A stretch of DNA of 20,225 bases from a virus, in the IMG/VR virus record IMGVR_UViG_3300022934_003465, positions 1 through 20,225 of that record; one strand, written 5' to 3'. Positions 13,107 through 19,303 of the stretch are shown here, in pieces. The notes below the pieces were generated by a model. It did no database searches. It had not been told where the DNA came from and saw only the letters and a program-made list of their open reading frames with translations. The position numbers and the translations under genes were made by a program. Numbering within the stretch: the stretch's first letter is position 1; each line of letters opens with the position of its first letter.

Positions 13107-13782
13107 TCCAGTAATTCCTTGTTGCTCCTGTATCAAAATCAAATCCCCAGTGATCAATATCTTTCTTGTACCAATCTGCTACAATTTGTATTGTCTCTGG
13201 AGTATATATGTCTTGATAACTACCTTCATTTAAAGCAGTAACATTACGAGCTCTGGACATTTCTTTTAAATTAAAATATTTACATAAGTCATCGTTTAAA
13301 TGTTCAAATCGTAGCATATCAACTTTTACTATACCAGATTCATCACAAACATGATCATATGCAGGATACCAACCTCTTACAGCACGGTGCCACATATATT
13401 TTTCATTGCCCCACTTGTGTCGTTCTTCAAGAAAAGCTTCGAAGGTTGATACATTAGCATAAGATGGTTTAACTTTTTTCTCTACCTCTATTACTTTCTT
13501 GGCGAAGAAGTAACGGCTAACCACACGATCCCAAGGATTGCGAATGACAGCAAAGGAGTTGTTTGTGTCACGTACTGAGGGATGTATGTCACGGTACCTG
13601 GCGTGTTCAAAACCATGATGATCTCCTAGTGAATTCATTTTATCTAAAACCGCCTGAGAATAAGACGGTGATTTATGTACATTAGATCCGGCTGGAATAA
13701 TTTTATTTACTAGCATAGGACTCTTACGAATCGTCATGCCAGCGTTTTTTGGAATGTGTATAAAAAGTTTTTTAAGCGACAT
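13099..13782 (-). CDS. Sulfotransferase (PAPS-dependent, Sulfotransfer_2-like)
   Basis: A 227-aa sulfotransferase. FIHIPKNAGMTI (residues 7-18) is the 5'-phosphosulfate loop, and FAVIRNPWDRVVSRYFF carries the 3'-phosphate-binding Arg81 and Ser89. The DHHGFEHARY segment between them could supply the catalytic base, and W...YPAYDHV and LRFEHLNDD are common later elements. The family moves sulfate from PAPS to hydroxyl or amino groups of glycans. The phage would depend on host PAPS; no PAPS synthesis gene is in the window. It overlaps the GT-A gene upstream by 11 nt and the methyltransferase gene by 8. A sulfated, methylated glycan product is the direct reading of this arrangement. Confidence 0.9.
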   Translation of the reverse strand: MSLKKLFIHIPKNAGMTIRKSPMLVNKIIPAGSNVHKSPSYSQAVLDKMNSLGDHHGFEHARYRDIHPSVRDTNNSFAVIRNPWDRVVSRYFFAKKVIEVEKKVKPSYANVSTFEAFLEERHKWGNEKYMWHRAVRGWYPAYDHVCDESGIVKVDMLRFEHLNDDLCKYFNLKEMSRARNVTALNEGSYQDIYTPETIQIVADWYKKDIDHWGFDFDTGATRNYWNA

Positions 13783-14557
13783 CTTTCATAAGCTCTTCTA
13801 CGTTTTCACCTTTATTTGGTAATTTATCTTTCAAGAAAAAGTGGACAAAATATGCATCTTTAATTTTTTCAGGTTTAACTGCAGTGTAAAGAGCGTTCCA
13901 TTTATATTCTAAGTGCTGTAACTTCATTTTCTCTTCTCTAATCCAAGTGTTAAGAAGAGTCTGGTCGGTAGACCATTTCCAAGGTCCTAACCCGTCAATA
14001 AAAGGTTTAAACCTAGGTCTAGAAAGAAATTGCTGTGGCGTTTCACCGTTTAGATATTTTCCAAACGATTTATTCATAATCATAACACCCATGTTGAAGA
14101 ACTCACCACCACGACCGTTCCATTTCCAATCAACATTTTTGATATTTGAATATTGCATACGAGAATAGTTTTTAATCTTATTAATATACCAACTTTGAAT
14201 TGGCATGTCACGTTCTATGACGCCAGCAAAAGCCACATCTGGATCGAGAATATCAAAAACATTAGGACTACCGGGTCTAACCCATACGTCACTATCAATG
14301 ATCGCAACTTGATCATAAGTTTTAAGATACGTAAACGCATTTTCTTTCTCATAAATTGGTAAGTAGCCACCATACTTTTCGTATGATTCCTTGCTTCTAT
14401 TCGTGTTAAAGGGATCTGGTTTAATCATTAATATAGGTGTACGCTGACACTCGTAGTCAGCACCAATTTCTTTTGCATATGCTTTAACCGAGGCCGTACA
14501 GTGATCGTATAGCCTCGATTTTTTTCCTACATAAACTTGATATATCAATCTTTTCAT
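13772..14557 (-). CDS. GT-A glycosyltransferase-like protein (IIDSDV)
   Basis: A 261-aa glycosyltransferase-like protein. RLIYQVYVGKKSRLYDHC opens the fold, VAIIDSDVWVRP holds the DxD pair Asp88 and Asp90, and GGEFFNMGVMIMNKS is the usual N-x-G region. WSTDQTLLNTW follows as in GT8-like enzymes, and AYFVHFFLKDKLP near the end carries a late His. Its overall layout recalls the GT at 4976-5842 (start RLI..., FxxDxDV), suggesting distant kinship. It is the first gene of the seven-gene glycan chain and begins 15 nt after the EF-hand gene. No transmembrane segment is seen. Donor and acceptor unknown. Confidence 0.75.
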   Translation of the reverse strand: MKRLIYQVYVGKKSRLYDHCTASVKAYAKEIGADYECQRTPILMIKPDPFNTNRSKESYEKYGGYLPIYEKENAFTYLKTYDQVAIIDSDVWVRPGSPNVFDILDPDVAFAGVIERDMPIQSWYINKIKNYSRMQYSNIKNVDWKWNGRGGEFFNMGVMIMNKSFGKYLNGETPQQFLSRPRFKPFIDGLGPWKWSTDQTLLNTWIREEKMKLQHLEYKWNALYTAVKPEKIKDAYFVHFFLKDKLPNKGENVEELMKDVA

Positions 14558-14571
14558 AACGAAAATCCATT

Positions 14572-14979
14572 TTATTTTTTAGGCGGTTCAGCTTTTCCTT
14601 TAGAGTATGCTTGCGCACCAAAGAAAGCAGCAACTAAGCCTGCAATTGCTACAAAATACGTAGGTGCAATATCACTTACGAGTTGTGCAGCTGTTTCTTG
14701 ACCTAATAAAGACGTAGCTATAATTGTTATTGGATAAAGAAGCATTCCCCAAAGAGCAAACCATGCCATAGCACGGATCTGATCTTCTTTTGCATCTTCA
14801 TTTTCTTGCATCTTTTTTCTATGCTCAAATTCTGCTATTTCTTTAGCTCTAGCCATTTCTTCATCGGTAATTATACCATCACCATCAGCATCAAGATGAG
14901 CAAAAATAGAATCAGGCTGTAATACCTTTGCATCTTTTTTTACTTTTTTTTCTACGCCAAAAGCGTTTTTTTCTGCCAT
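14572..14979 (-). CDS. EF-hand protein with two membrane segments
   Basis: A 135-aa protein joining three parts. A basic N-terminus leads to a canonical EF-hand loop at residues 30-41 (DADGDGIITDEE; Ca ligands Asp30, Asp32, Asp34, Thr38, Glu41 in the correct positions). A charged helix follows (ARAKEIAEFEHRKKMQENE). Two hydrophobic segments come last, about 70-91 (MAWFALWGMLLYPITIIATSLL) and 104-125 (IAPTYFVAIAGLVAAFFGA), before a lysine-rich tail. A hairpin membrane topology with a cytosolic calcium-binding domain fits. Similar EF-hand proteins occur in marine T4-like phages. A holin or virion membrane role is possible but not shown. Its ribosome-binding site sits in the loop of a hairpin (14981-15006). 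Confidence 0.78.
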   Translation of the reverse strand: MAEKNAFGVEKKVKKDAKVLQPDSIFAHLDADGDGIITDEEMARAKEIAEFEHRKKMQENEDAKEDQIRAMAWFALWGMLLYPITIIATSLLGQETAAQLVSDIAPTYFVAIAGLVAAFFGAQAYSKGKAEPPKK

Positions 14980-14980
14980 G

Positions 14981-15006
14981 TTAGTTATCCTTTTAGATAT
15001 AACTAA
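14981..15006 (-). promoter_or_regulatory. Hairpin holding the ribosome-binding site of the EF-hand gene
   Basis: TTAGTTAT and ATAACTAA form a perfect 8-bp inverted repeat around a 10-nt loop, and the AAAAGG of the ribosome-binding site lies in that loop, ending two bases before the ATG at 14979. As RNA this would present or hide the site; as DNA it could be an operator. The arms match the inverted repeat at 173-202. Confidence 0.4.
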
Positions 15007-15013
15007 GGCATAA

Positions 15014-15235
15014 TTAAAAGGTCACTTCATTTGCTTTTTCTAATATTTCTTCTGCTACTCTTTTCGCTTCATCATAATTTTTTCGCAGACGATTACTCGC
15101 GAATCCGTTATTAACGAACCACTCTAAGTTATTTATAGTGCCGTGTTTGCAATCATCGTCAACAAACCGAAATCGCTTAACTAGCTCTTCCCATTGAGAT
15201 CTTAAAACTAATATTTCAGCCAGTGATGTACTCAT
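15014..15235 (-). CDS. Small conserved phage protein (hypothetical)
   Basis: A 73-aa helical protein: MSTSLAEILVLRSQWEELVKR, then FRFVDDDCKHGTINNLEWFVNNG and a charged C-terminal helix ending EEILEKANEVTF. A longer in-frame start 13 codons upstream exists, but GGAAA placed seven bases before the ATG at 15235 favours the shorter protein. The gene starts inside the end of the HAD hydrolase gene (20-nt overlap). The pattern of a small helical protein after a HAD gene is familiar from marine T4-like phages, yet I know no function. No cysteine cluster, signal or membrane segment. Confidence 0.65.
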   Translation of the reverse strand: MSTSLAEILVLRSQWEELVKRFRFVDDDCKHGTINNLEWFVNNGFASNRLRKNYDEAKRVAEEILEKANEVTF

Positions 15236-15803
15236 AAATGTCTTTCCATTTTGCAAAGGTAGGGAATTTTCCATTGTTCATATTATGATAGTGTTCAACC
15301 ACAATCGATTCAAGACCAAGACGATCGCCAAGCTCAGCATTTTCCACTTTGTCTTCAATCCACATAAGTCCACTGCCACGATAAGGTTCTAAAACATCGT
15401 CTTTATCAGCACCAGTATCTTCAAATATGAACTTTGTAAATGCAGTTTCGCCAAATAACTTTTTAGTGTTTTGAATACGAAGTTTTTGAGCATGTTCATC
15501 TTTTGATAAAGATGTAATCATATGAAATGTATAGCCGTGCTTACGGTGTAGAAGGTCTACATAATACATAGCATCGCGAAGAGGAGGTAAGAATCCCATA
15601 GCAGCTGATTCATTGAACTGTCGAACTAAACGTAACTTTAATTCTTTAGAGAGGCCATAGCGATCTCCCATGTCATAGTTAGCTTCTCCACCTTCTACAA
15701 TTTCATATCCTTGGGTTTGCATCCATACATTCATGGCGTATTCCCAATTCATTAGGACTCCATCGCAATCAGTTAAGATAACCTTGTTTAAGTTGTTCAA
15801 CAT
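15216..15803 (-). CDS. HAD-superfamily hydrolase
   Basis: A 195-aa HAD-like phosphatase. Motif I is ILTDCDGVL (nucleophile Asp12, acid/base Asp14), motif II is FHMITSLS (Thr97/Ser98), and motif IV is LMWIEDKVENAELG (Glu150, Asp151). The helical insertion between motifs I and II (about residues 20-90) is a cap of the C1 type, as in 5'(3')-deoxyribonucleotidases. A role in nucleotide salvage or end repair is plausible, but the substrate cannot be read from sequence. The ATG at 15803 has AAGGAG six bases upstream; an earlier ATG five codons before lies in that very site. Promoter P3 ends about 18 bases upstream of the start. Confidence 0.82.
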   Translation of the reverse strand: MLNNLNKVILTDCDGVLMNWEYAMNVWMQTQGYEIVEGGEANYDMGDRYGLSKELKLRLVRQFNESAAMGFLPPLRDAMYYVDLLHRKHGYTFHMITSLSKDEHAQKLRIQNTKKLFGETAFTKFIFEDTGADKDDVLEPYRGSGLMWIEDKVENAELGDRLGLESIVVEHYHNMNNGKFPTFAKWKDIYEYITG

Positions 15804-15969
15804 TATTTTCTCCTTCATTATATTCTAATTCTACCATAGTATTCGGAGAAAGTAAATAGTTTTTTTTCGTTTTATCAGCACTTTTTATACGAAAATCTTT
15901 ATGTTGTGATTGACTTTTGTGTCGACCACGTTTCTTATTGCGGGGATCAAATCGGCTATACTTAGCCAT
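15769..15969 (-). CDS. Small basic protein, 66 aa
   Basis: A 66-aa protein with a very basic first half (MAKYSRFDPRNKKRGRHKSQ, then RIKSADKTKK) and a more acidic end (ELEYNEGENN). AAGGAG eight bases before the ATG supports the start, which directly follows the glutaredoxin stop. The charge pattern suggests nucleic-acid or protein binding, but no domain is recognisable. Its last third contains promoter P3 and it runs 35 nt into the HAD gene in another frame, so that part of the sequence serves three purposes. Confidence 0.65.
   Translation of the reverse strand: MAKYSRFDPRNKKRGRHKSQSQHKDFRIKSADKTKKNYLLSPNTMVELEYNEGENNVEQLKQGYLN
15828..15856 (-). promoter_or_regulatory. Extended -10 sigma70-type promoter P3 inside a gene
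   Basis: On the minus strand, TTTACT (15856-15851) and TAGAAT (15833-15828) are 17 bases apart, with TGG just before the -10. It lies within the coding sequence of the small basic protein and would drive the HAD hydrolase gene starting at 15803. P3 and P4 share the sequence ACTATGGTAG. Confidence 0.65.
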
Positions 15970-16218
15970 TTAAAAAGCTCCTTGTCCAAATTCACGAGTG
16001 TTTTCAATTTCAGCGGCAAAATTTTCATAGCCACCAATGTACTTATCATTCCACATAATTTGTGGTACAGTTTTAGCGTCTGCAAATAGACGTCTAAATT
16101 CTTGTTTATCTTCATCTGAAAAAATAATTTTATATTCATATGGCAAGTTATGTTGCTCAGCTAAAGCTCTTGCTCTCTTACACCATGGGCATGTTTCTGT
16201 TGCAAATATTCTTACCAT
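15970..16218 (-). CDS. Glutaredoxin
   Basis: An 82-aa glutaredoxin. RIFATETCPWCKRA carries the active-site CPWC (Cys10, Cys13) after strand 1, KTVPQIMWNDKYIGGYENF has the cis-Pro52 and the GG motif that bind glutathione. The length is normal for the class. T4-like phages use such proteins (T4 NrdC) to reduce ribonucleotide reductase for dNTP supply during infection. It lies between PhoH and the small basic protein with almost no spacing, in the early-gene-like block. Start at 16218 is the only sensible one, since the first strand follows it directly. Confidence 0.95.
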   Translation of the reverse strand: MVRIFATETCPWCKRARALAEQHNLPYEYKIIFSDEDKQEFRRLFADAKTVPQIMWNDKYIGGYENFAAEIENTREFGQGAF

Positions 16219-16226
16219 TTTTACAC

Positions 16227-16922
16227 CTACCTTATCTTTAACATTTCTTTTGTCATTATATAATCTCTTACAAGATCAGAGCGAATAATATCTTCCCAAC
16301 CAAAATGCACGGTACTAAAAAATCTCATTTGCTCGACAATTGCTAAAAACTTAATTAAACCATTTTTCTCATCTTCATTTTTAAAATCTGTTTGATTATA
16401 ATCTCCAGAAAATATAATTTTACAGTCTTCACCGACTCGTGTCATAATACTATCTAATTCATGGAAATTACAATTTTGCATTTCATCAACAATAACAATT
16501 GCATTATCAAATGTGGATCCACGAATAAATGATGTAGACTCGAATCTAATTTTCTTTTGTGTTACAAGCTTTGGCCAAGCTTGGTCATAACCAAATAAAT
16601 CATAACAAATTGACTTATACGGTACGGTGTATGCTTGTTTTTTTTCATCCTCACCACCTGGTAAAAAACCTATTTCTCTAGTTGGTACTATAGATCGAAT
16701 GATAATGAGTTCACGATATATCTCAGGCTTATCGAATAGTTCTTTTAAACCTAAGTACATTGCAATAAAGGTTTTTCCTGTACCAGCTGAACCTGATAAG
16801 ATTAAGTTATAGCCTTCTTTCCATTTTTCAAAAGCTTCGTCTTGCGCATCGGTAATAGGCTCATGATATTCTAATTCATCAGGAGTTACTTTTAGTGAGT
16901 TTGATAATTTCATTTTACTCAT
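16227..16922 (-). CDS. phoH: PhoH-family P-loop ATPase
   Basis: A 231-aa PhoH-like ATPase. ITDAQDEAFEKW resembles the Q-motif region, LILSGSAGTGKT is Walker A (residues 44-51), and IVIVDEMQNC is Walker B (Asp146, Glu147). FSGDYNQTDF fits sensor/motif III of this helicase-like group, and RSIVPTREIGFLPG is the family's conserved middle stretch. phoH is one of the commonest genes in marine phages; its role in infection is unsettled, with RNA metabolism or phosphate stress proposed. The ATG overlaps the stop of the gene before it (ATGA), and no strong ribosome-binding site is seen, so coupling is likely. An ATG three codons later is possible. Confidence 0.95.
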   Translation of the reverse strand: MSKMKLSNSLKVTPDELEYHEPITDAQDEAFEKWKEGYNLILSGSAGTGKTFIAMYLGLKELFDKPEIYRELIIIRSIVPTREIGFLPGGEDEKKQAYTVPYKSICYDLFGYDQAWPKLVTQKKIRFESTSFIRGSTFDNAIVIVDEMQNCNFHELDSIMTRVGEDCKIIFSGDYNQTDFKNEDEKNGLIKFLAIVEQMRFFSTVHFGWEDIIRSDLVRDYIMTKEMLKIR

Positions 16923-17152
16923 ACTTTAATTGTATTTCCTCGGCCGGAGCCAGATTTAATTCTTGTTAAGTTTTCTTTCCAACCATCATCTGTCTTTGAA
17001 AGAAGACTACCGGTTCCACTTACAATTTTAGGTGCTGATAACACTTGACTAACGTTTGGCATTTCATCAAGTGCAATTTGTAATTCTTCATATGAGCCAA
17101 AGAACTCCCAAGTGTCTCCAGTTTTATTATCTTTTAGCGTATACGTTGGCAT
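16919..17152 (-). CDS. FmdB-like small phage protein without its zinc cysteines
   Basis: A 77-aa protein. It begins MPTYTLKDNKTGDTWEFFGS, continues with YEELQIALDEMPNVSQVL and ends with WKENLTRIKSGSGRGNTIKV. The opening (MPTY) and the ending (GS/GRGNTI) recall the FmdB/zinc-ribbon family, but the cysteines that bind zinc are absent. Such degenerate versions occur in marine T4-like phages; function unknown. The start at 17152 is chosen because GGAA lies six to seven bases before it, while a start seven codons earlier lies inside the previous gene. It overlaps that gene by 19 nt and PhoH by 4 nt. Confidence 0.7.
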   Translation of the reverse strand: MPTYTLKDNKTGDTWEFFGSYEELQIALDEMPNVSQVLSAPKIVSGTGSLLSKTDDGWKENLTRIKSGSGRGNTIKV

Positions 17153-17352
17153 ATTCTTTTCCAGCTGCTCCATGCTTTATCTACATCATATCTATACATG
17201 ACTTTCCAATATTTTTCCTTTCCTGCTCCAGACCACGATCTGATAATCTTTTTTCCTTTTTCTGATCGCTCTAATCTAAGCCATACACCAGGATTCTCTG
17301 GATTACCAATTATAACTTCATCTAATATTTCATATTTTATCTCACCAAACAT
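17134..17352 (-). CDS. Small conserved phage protein, 72 aa (hypothetical)
   Basis: A 72-aa protein with a beta-like first half (EIKYEILDEVIIGN, GVWLRLERSEKG) and a basic, Trp-rich second half (RSWSGAGKEKYWKVMYRYD, AWSSWKRICQRI). GAGG seven bases before the ATG supports the start, which overlaps the metalloprotease stop (TAATG). The many Trp and basic residues could suit nucleic-acid binding, but no family is recognised. The 3' end overlaps the FmdB-like gene by 19 nt. Confidence 0.6.
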   Translation of the reverse strand: MFGEIKYEILDEVIIGNPENPGVWLRLERSEKGKKIIRSWSGAGKEKYWKVMYRYDVDKAWSSWKRICQRIR

Positions 17353-17864
17353 TATAATCCCTCACCAAATTTTTCATTTGCTTTGGCACTAACATACTTT
17401 TGTACTTTAGTTGAATTTTTAACCATGTAGTTATAAACACTTTTTTCTAACTCATGTGCTTCAATCTCCCAAGGTCTTTCATAATATGGCACTTCTAATG
17501 TGTTATAATGATCTTTTTCATATGCAACTCTAAAAGGACCGGCTAGATTACGTAATCTTCTTGTGGCAAACTGTTCTACATGGATAAGCTCATGAGCGAG
17601 TGTCTCAAGCATTTTAGCAAAGGACTCGATGCCTGAATAATTAAGTCTAATAGTATAGAACTTTGGTGACTTTTCATCGTGATCTTCCACGTCCATATCA
17701 CCCCATACATTTCTTTCTTTATATAAATCTTTTTGAATATAGATTTCAAAGAAAAGAGTATGTTTCATACGTTTAGAAACAAGAATATCCAAAGCAGAAC
17801 TAACTGCTTCGGATATTACATCTTTTTGTAAAGGAGATAGTTTATATCCAGTAAAGGTTATCAT
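17352..17864 (-). CDS. SprT-like zinc metalloprotease
   Basis: A 170-aa protein with a zincin core. LETLAHELIHVEQF gives HExxH (His91, Glu92, His95), and YYERPWEIEAHELE about 40 residues later offers the third metal ligand (Glu133 or Glu135), as in SprT-like proteins. The N-terminal part (ALDILVSKRMKHTLFFEIYI, then FYTIRLNY) fits the beta-sheet before the active helix. SprT relatives include DNA-protein crosslink proteases; in phages the target is unknown. The ATG overlaps the stop of the membrane coiled-coil gene by 4 nt and the stop overlaps the next ATG by one base. No signal peptide, so it acts in the cytosol. Confidence 0.82.
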   Translation of the reverse strand: MITFTGYKLSPLQKDVISEAVSSALDILVSKRMKHTLFFEIYIQKDLYKERNVWGDMDVEDHDEKSPKFYTIRLNYSGIESFAKMLETLAHELIHVEQFATRRLRNLAGPFRVAYEKDHYNTLEVPYYERPWEIEAHELEKSVYNYMVKNSTKVQKYVSAKANEKFGEGL

Positions 17865-18061
17865 TCTTTTTCTTCTAGATTTTCTTTTAAAACTTTAATA
17901 GTTCTATTTAAATCTACAACTTCATCTTGTAAACGATTAATCTTGTTTTTTAGATCCGTGTTTTGCTGCCAAAGATGTTGATCTATGTTTTGAACTTCAG
18001 TCCACACGGTGTAGATAACTGTTCCTAAGAAAGCTAGTACCATCCATGTTACCCAAGTCAT
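17861..18061 (-). CDS. Membrane-anchored coiled-coil protein, 66 aa
   Basis: A 66-aa protein. Residues 1-23 (TWVTWMVLAFLGTVIYTVW) form a membrane segment. A long coiled coil follows, with clear heptads (NKINRLQDEVVDLNRTIKVLKENLEEKE). The ATG at 18061 overlaps the upstream stop in TAATG fashion and has GAGG ten bases upstream; a start seven codons longer lies inside the preceding gene and is less likely. One-pass anchors with a coiled coil resemble i-spanins or division-protein-like FtsB/FtsL, but it lies in the early-gene-like block rather than with lysis genes. Role unknown. Confidence 0.65.
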   Translation of the reverse strand: MTWVTWMVLAFLGTVIYTVWTEVQNIDQHLWQQNTDLKNKINRLQDEVVDLNRTIKVLKENLEEKE

Positions 18062-18618
18062 TATGCAGCTACCTCGAACCATTCTGGAATATTACGTTTA
18101 GTCCATGCCATTTTAAACCGAGATTGTTTTGTTTGATAGAAAGCACGATATGCTTTAACTGGATCGCCAAGAGCAATACATTCTGGATAGTCAGCCATTG
18201 CAAGTTTAAATGGTGTCAATGGACCAATTGGAATGTTTTTAGGTGGTTGCATTAACGTATGTTTTAGCTTAGCTGTACCATGTTCTTTGCCATAACGATA
18301 GGTGTATTCGTCAAGTAAAGCAACAAAGTGATCATAATGCCAGATATAGTTAGCATCTGATTCCATAGTCCACACTGTAGAAGGATGGCCATGATGGACA
18401 GCTTTGTATAAACGTTCTTCCTTGTAAGGTTTTGGATGAACCCAATAGTTAATCATACGTTTGCCAGACTTTGATGGACGCTTTTCAACATAACCATCAA
18501 GCATACGATGAGCTGTGGAAAGCATTTGTGCTGACTCTACAATCATTTTAACTACATGCTTGTCGCACTGTAATTGTGCCGCTGTAATTGGATCTTTATC
18601 GAGAATGAAAATATTCAT
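18061..18618 (-). CDS. Conserved T4-like phage protein with CDKHVVK motif
   Basis: A 185-aa protein. It opens MNIFILDKDPITAAQLQCDK and continues with HVVKMIVESAQMLSTAHR, a pattern I recognise from a protein common in marine T4-like phages. It has been loosely linked with pyrimidine-dimer glycosylase (Pyr_excise)-like domains, but I would not claim activity from this alone. Several His, Trp and Tyr residues are well spaced in the middle (VHPKPYKEE, HHGHPSTVW, YIWHYDHFVALLDEY). GGAG six bases before the ATG supports the start. It is the first gene after promoter P2 and overlaps the next gene by one base. Confidence 0.75.
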   Translation of the reverse strand: MNIFILDKDPITAAQLQCDKHVVKMIVESAQMLSTAHRMLDGYVEKRPSKSGKRMINYWVHPKPYKEERLYKAVHHGHPSTVWTMESDANYIWHYDHFVALLDEYTYRYGKEHGTAKLKHTLMQPPKNIPIGPLTPFKLAMADYPECIALGDPVKAYRAFYQTKQSRFKMAWTKRNIPEWFEVAA

Positions 18619-18645
18619 GTGTTACTCCGAACATAATATAAAATT

Positions 18646-18674
18646 ATTCTATCAATAATTTTCACTTTTGTAAA
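18646..18674 (-). promoter_or_regulatory. Extended -10 sigma70-type promoter P2
   Basis: On the minus strand, TTTACA (18674-18669) and TAGAAT (18651-18646) are 17 bases apart, with TGA before the -10. The -35 is preceded by ATGG as in P1, and the leader after it (TATATTATGTT, then CGGAGTAA) is nearly identical to that of P1. The promoter begins 6 nt after the stop of the 53-aa gene and drives the CDKHVVK gene. Confidence 0.8.
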
Positions 18675-18679
18675 CCATT

Positions 18680-18841
18680 TTATGCTGCTTTATCCTGAAT
18701 TAATTGCTTGACTTTATCGTCTAGAAATTTCTTTTTGGCTCTTATTTTTTTTACCAAATCTGATTTTCCTTCTTCCGCTAGTTTTTCTACGAACATTTCT
18801 AATTCTGCTGAATCTTTTTGTAGTCTTTCTAGTGTAGACAT
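18680..18841 (-). CDS. Small coiled-coil protein, 53 aa
   Basis: A 53-codon gene in the space between the DUF6433-like gene and promoter P2. AAGGAG lies eight bases before the ATG, a strong ribosome-binding site. The product starts MSTLERLQKDSAELEMFVEK, continues with a lysine-rich KKIRAKKKFLDDKVKQL and ends QDKAA; it is almost certainly one or two helices with coiled-coil character. No metal or catalytic motif is visible. It is the last gene transcribed from P1 before P2 begins. Function unknown. Confidence 0.75.
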   Translation of the reverse strand: MSTLERLQKDSAELEMFVEKLAEEGKSDLVKKIRAKKKFLDDKVKQLIQDKAA

Positions 18842-18883
18842 ATAATAGTCTCCTTATAAGTGAAAATTTTTAGTTTTTTTTTT

Positions 18884-19303
18884 CTATTTCACAATCAATC
18901 CTGGAAATGCCTCCTGTGCTGTTGCTTTTGTAAGTCCTGTAACTGGGATTTTTTTATTAATCATTCCTATGACTAACTCCGCATCCTGTGGTTCTATTGT
19001 TTCTAATAGCCCAATAAAAATTTGCTCTCTCTTAGCTTTTAGCATCTTATCACCTTTACCACCAGCAACAAAATATTGAAACTTCATATGCTCACGCAAT
19101 AAATTGCCTGGCGCGCTATGTGGTTCATTTGCTTGATAGGGAGGTGTACCTGTAGGTAGGTTCCATTGAACACTGTCGTCAAACGTTCCTCTAAGGATGT
19201 CTTTGAGAGCCCATGATTCATTGGCTCTTAGCACTTCAATCTTTTCGCTTTTAGTTCGTTTTTTTCTGGCTTCTTCAATTACTTCATGGACACTTTTTAC
19301 CAT
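18884..19303 (-). CDS. DUF6433-like conserved T4-like phage protein
   Basis: A 139-aa protein. It has a basic, helical N-terminus (VIEEARKKRTKSEKIEVLR), the distinctive block WALKDILRGTFDDSVQWNLP followed by GTPPY, and a helical C-terminal half (FIGLLETIEPQDAELVIGMI). I recognise this pattern as a conserved T4-like phage protein (DUF6433-like) of unknown function that sits near replication genes. It starts at the last base of the exonuclease stop codon (TAATG-type overlap at 19303). After its stop there is a 10-A run in the transcript (18874-18883) before the next ribosome-binding site. Confidence 0.82.
   Translation of the reverse strand: MVKSVHEVIEEARKKRTKSEKIEVLRANESWALKDILRGTFDDSVQWNLPTGTPPYQANEPHSAPGNLLREHMKFQYFVAGGKGDKMLKAKREQIFIGLLETIEPQDAELVIGMINKKIPVTGLTKATAQEAFPGLIVK

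Noticed and set aside
17861-18061. Membrane coiled-coil protein as an i-spanin
   Set aside because: The layout fits, but it sits among early replication-type genes and no o-spanin lipoprotein gene overlaps it, so the name was not assigned.
18874-18883. Run of ten T (ten A in the transcript)
   Set aside because: It is outside coding sequence and has no stable GC stem before it, so neither a terminator nor a slippage site within a gene can be claimed.
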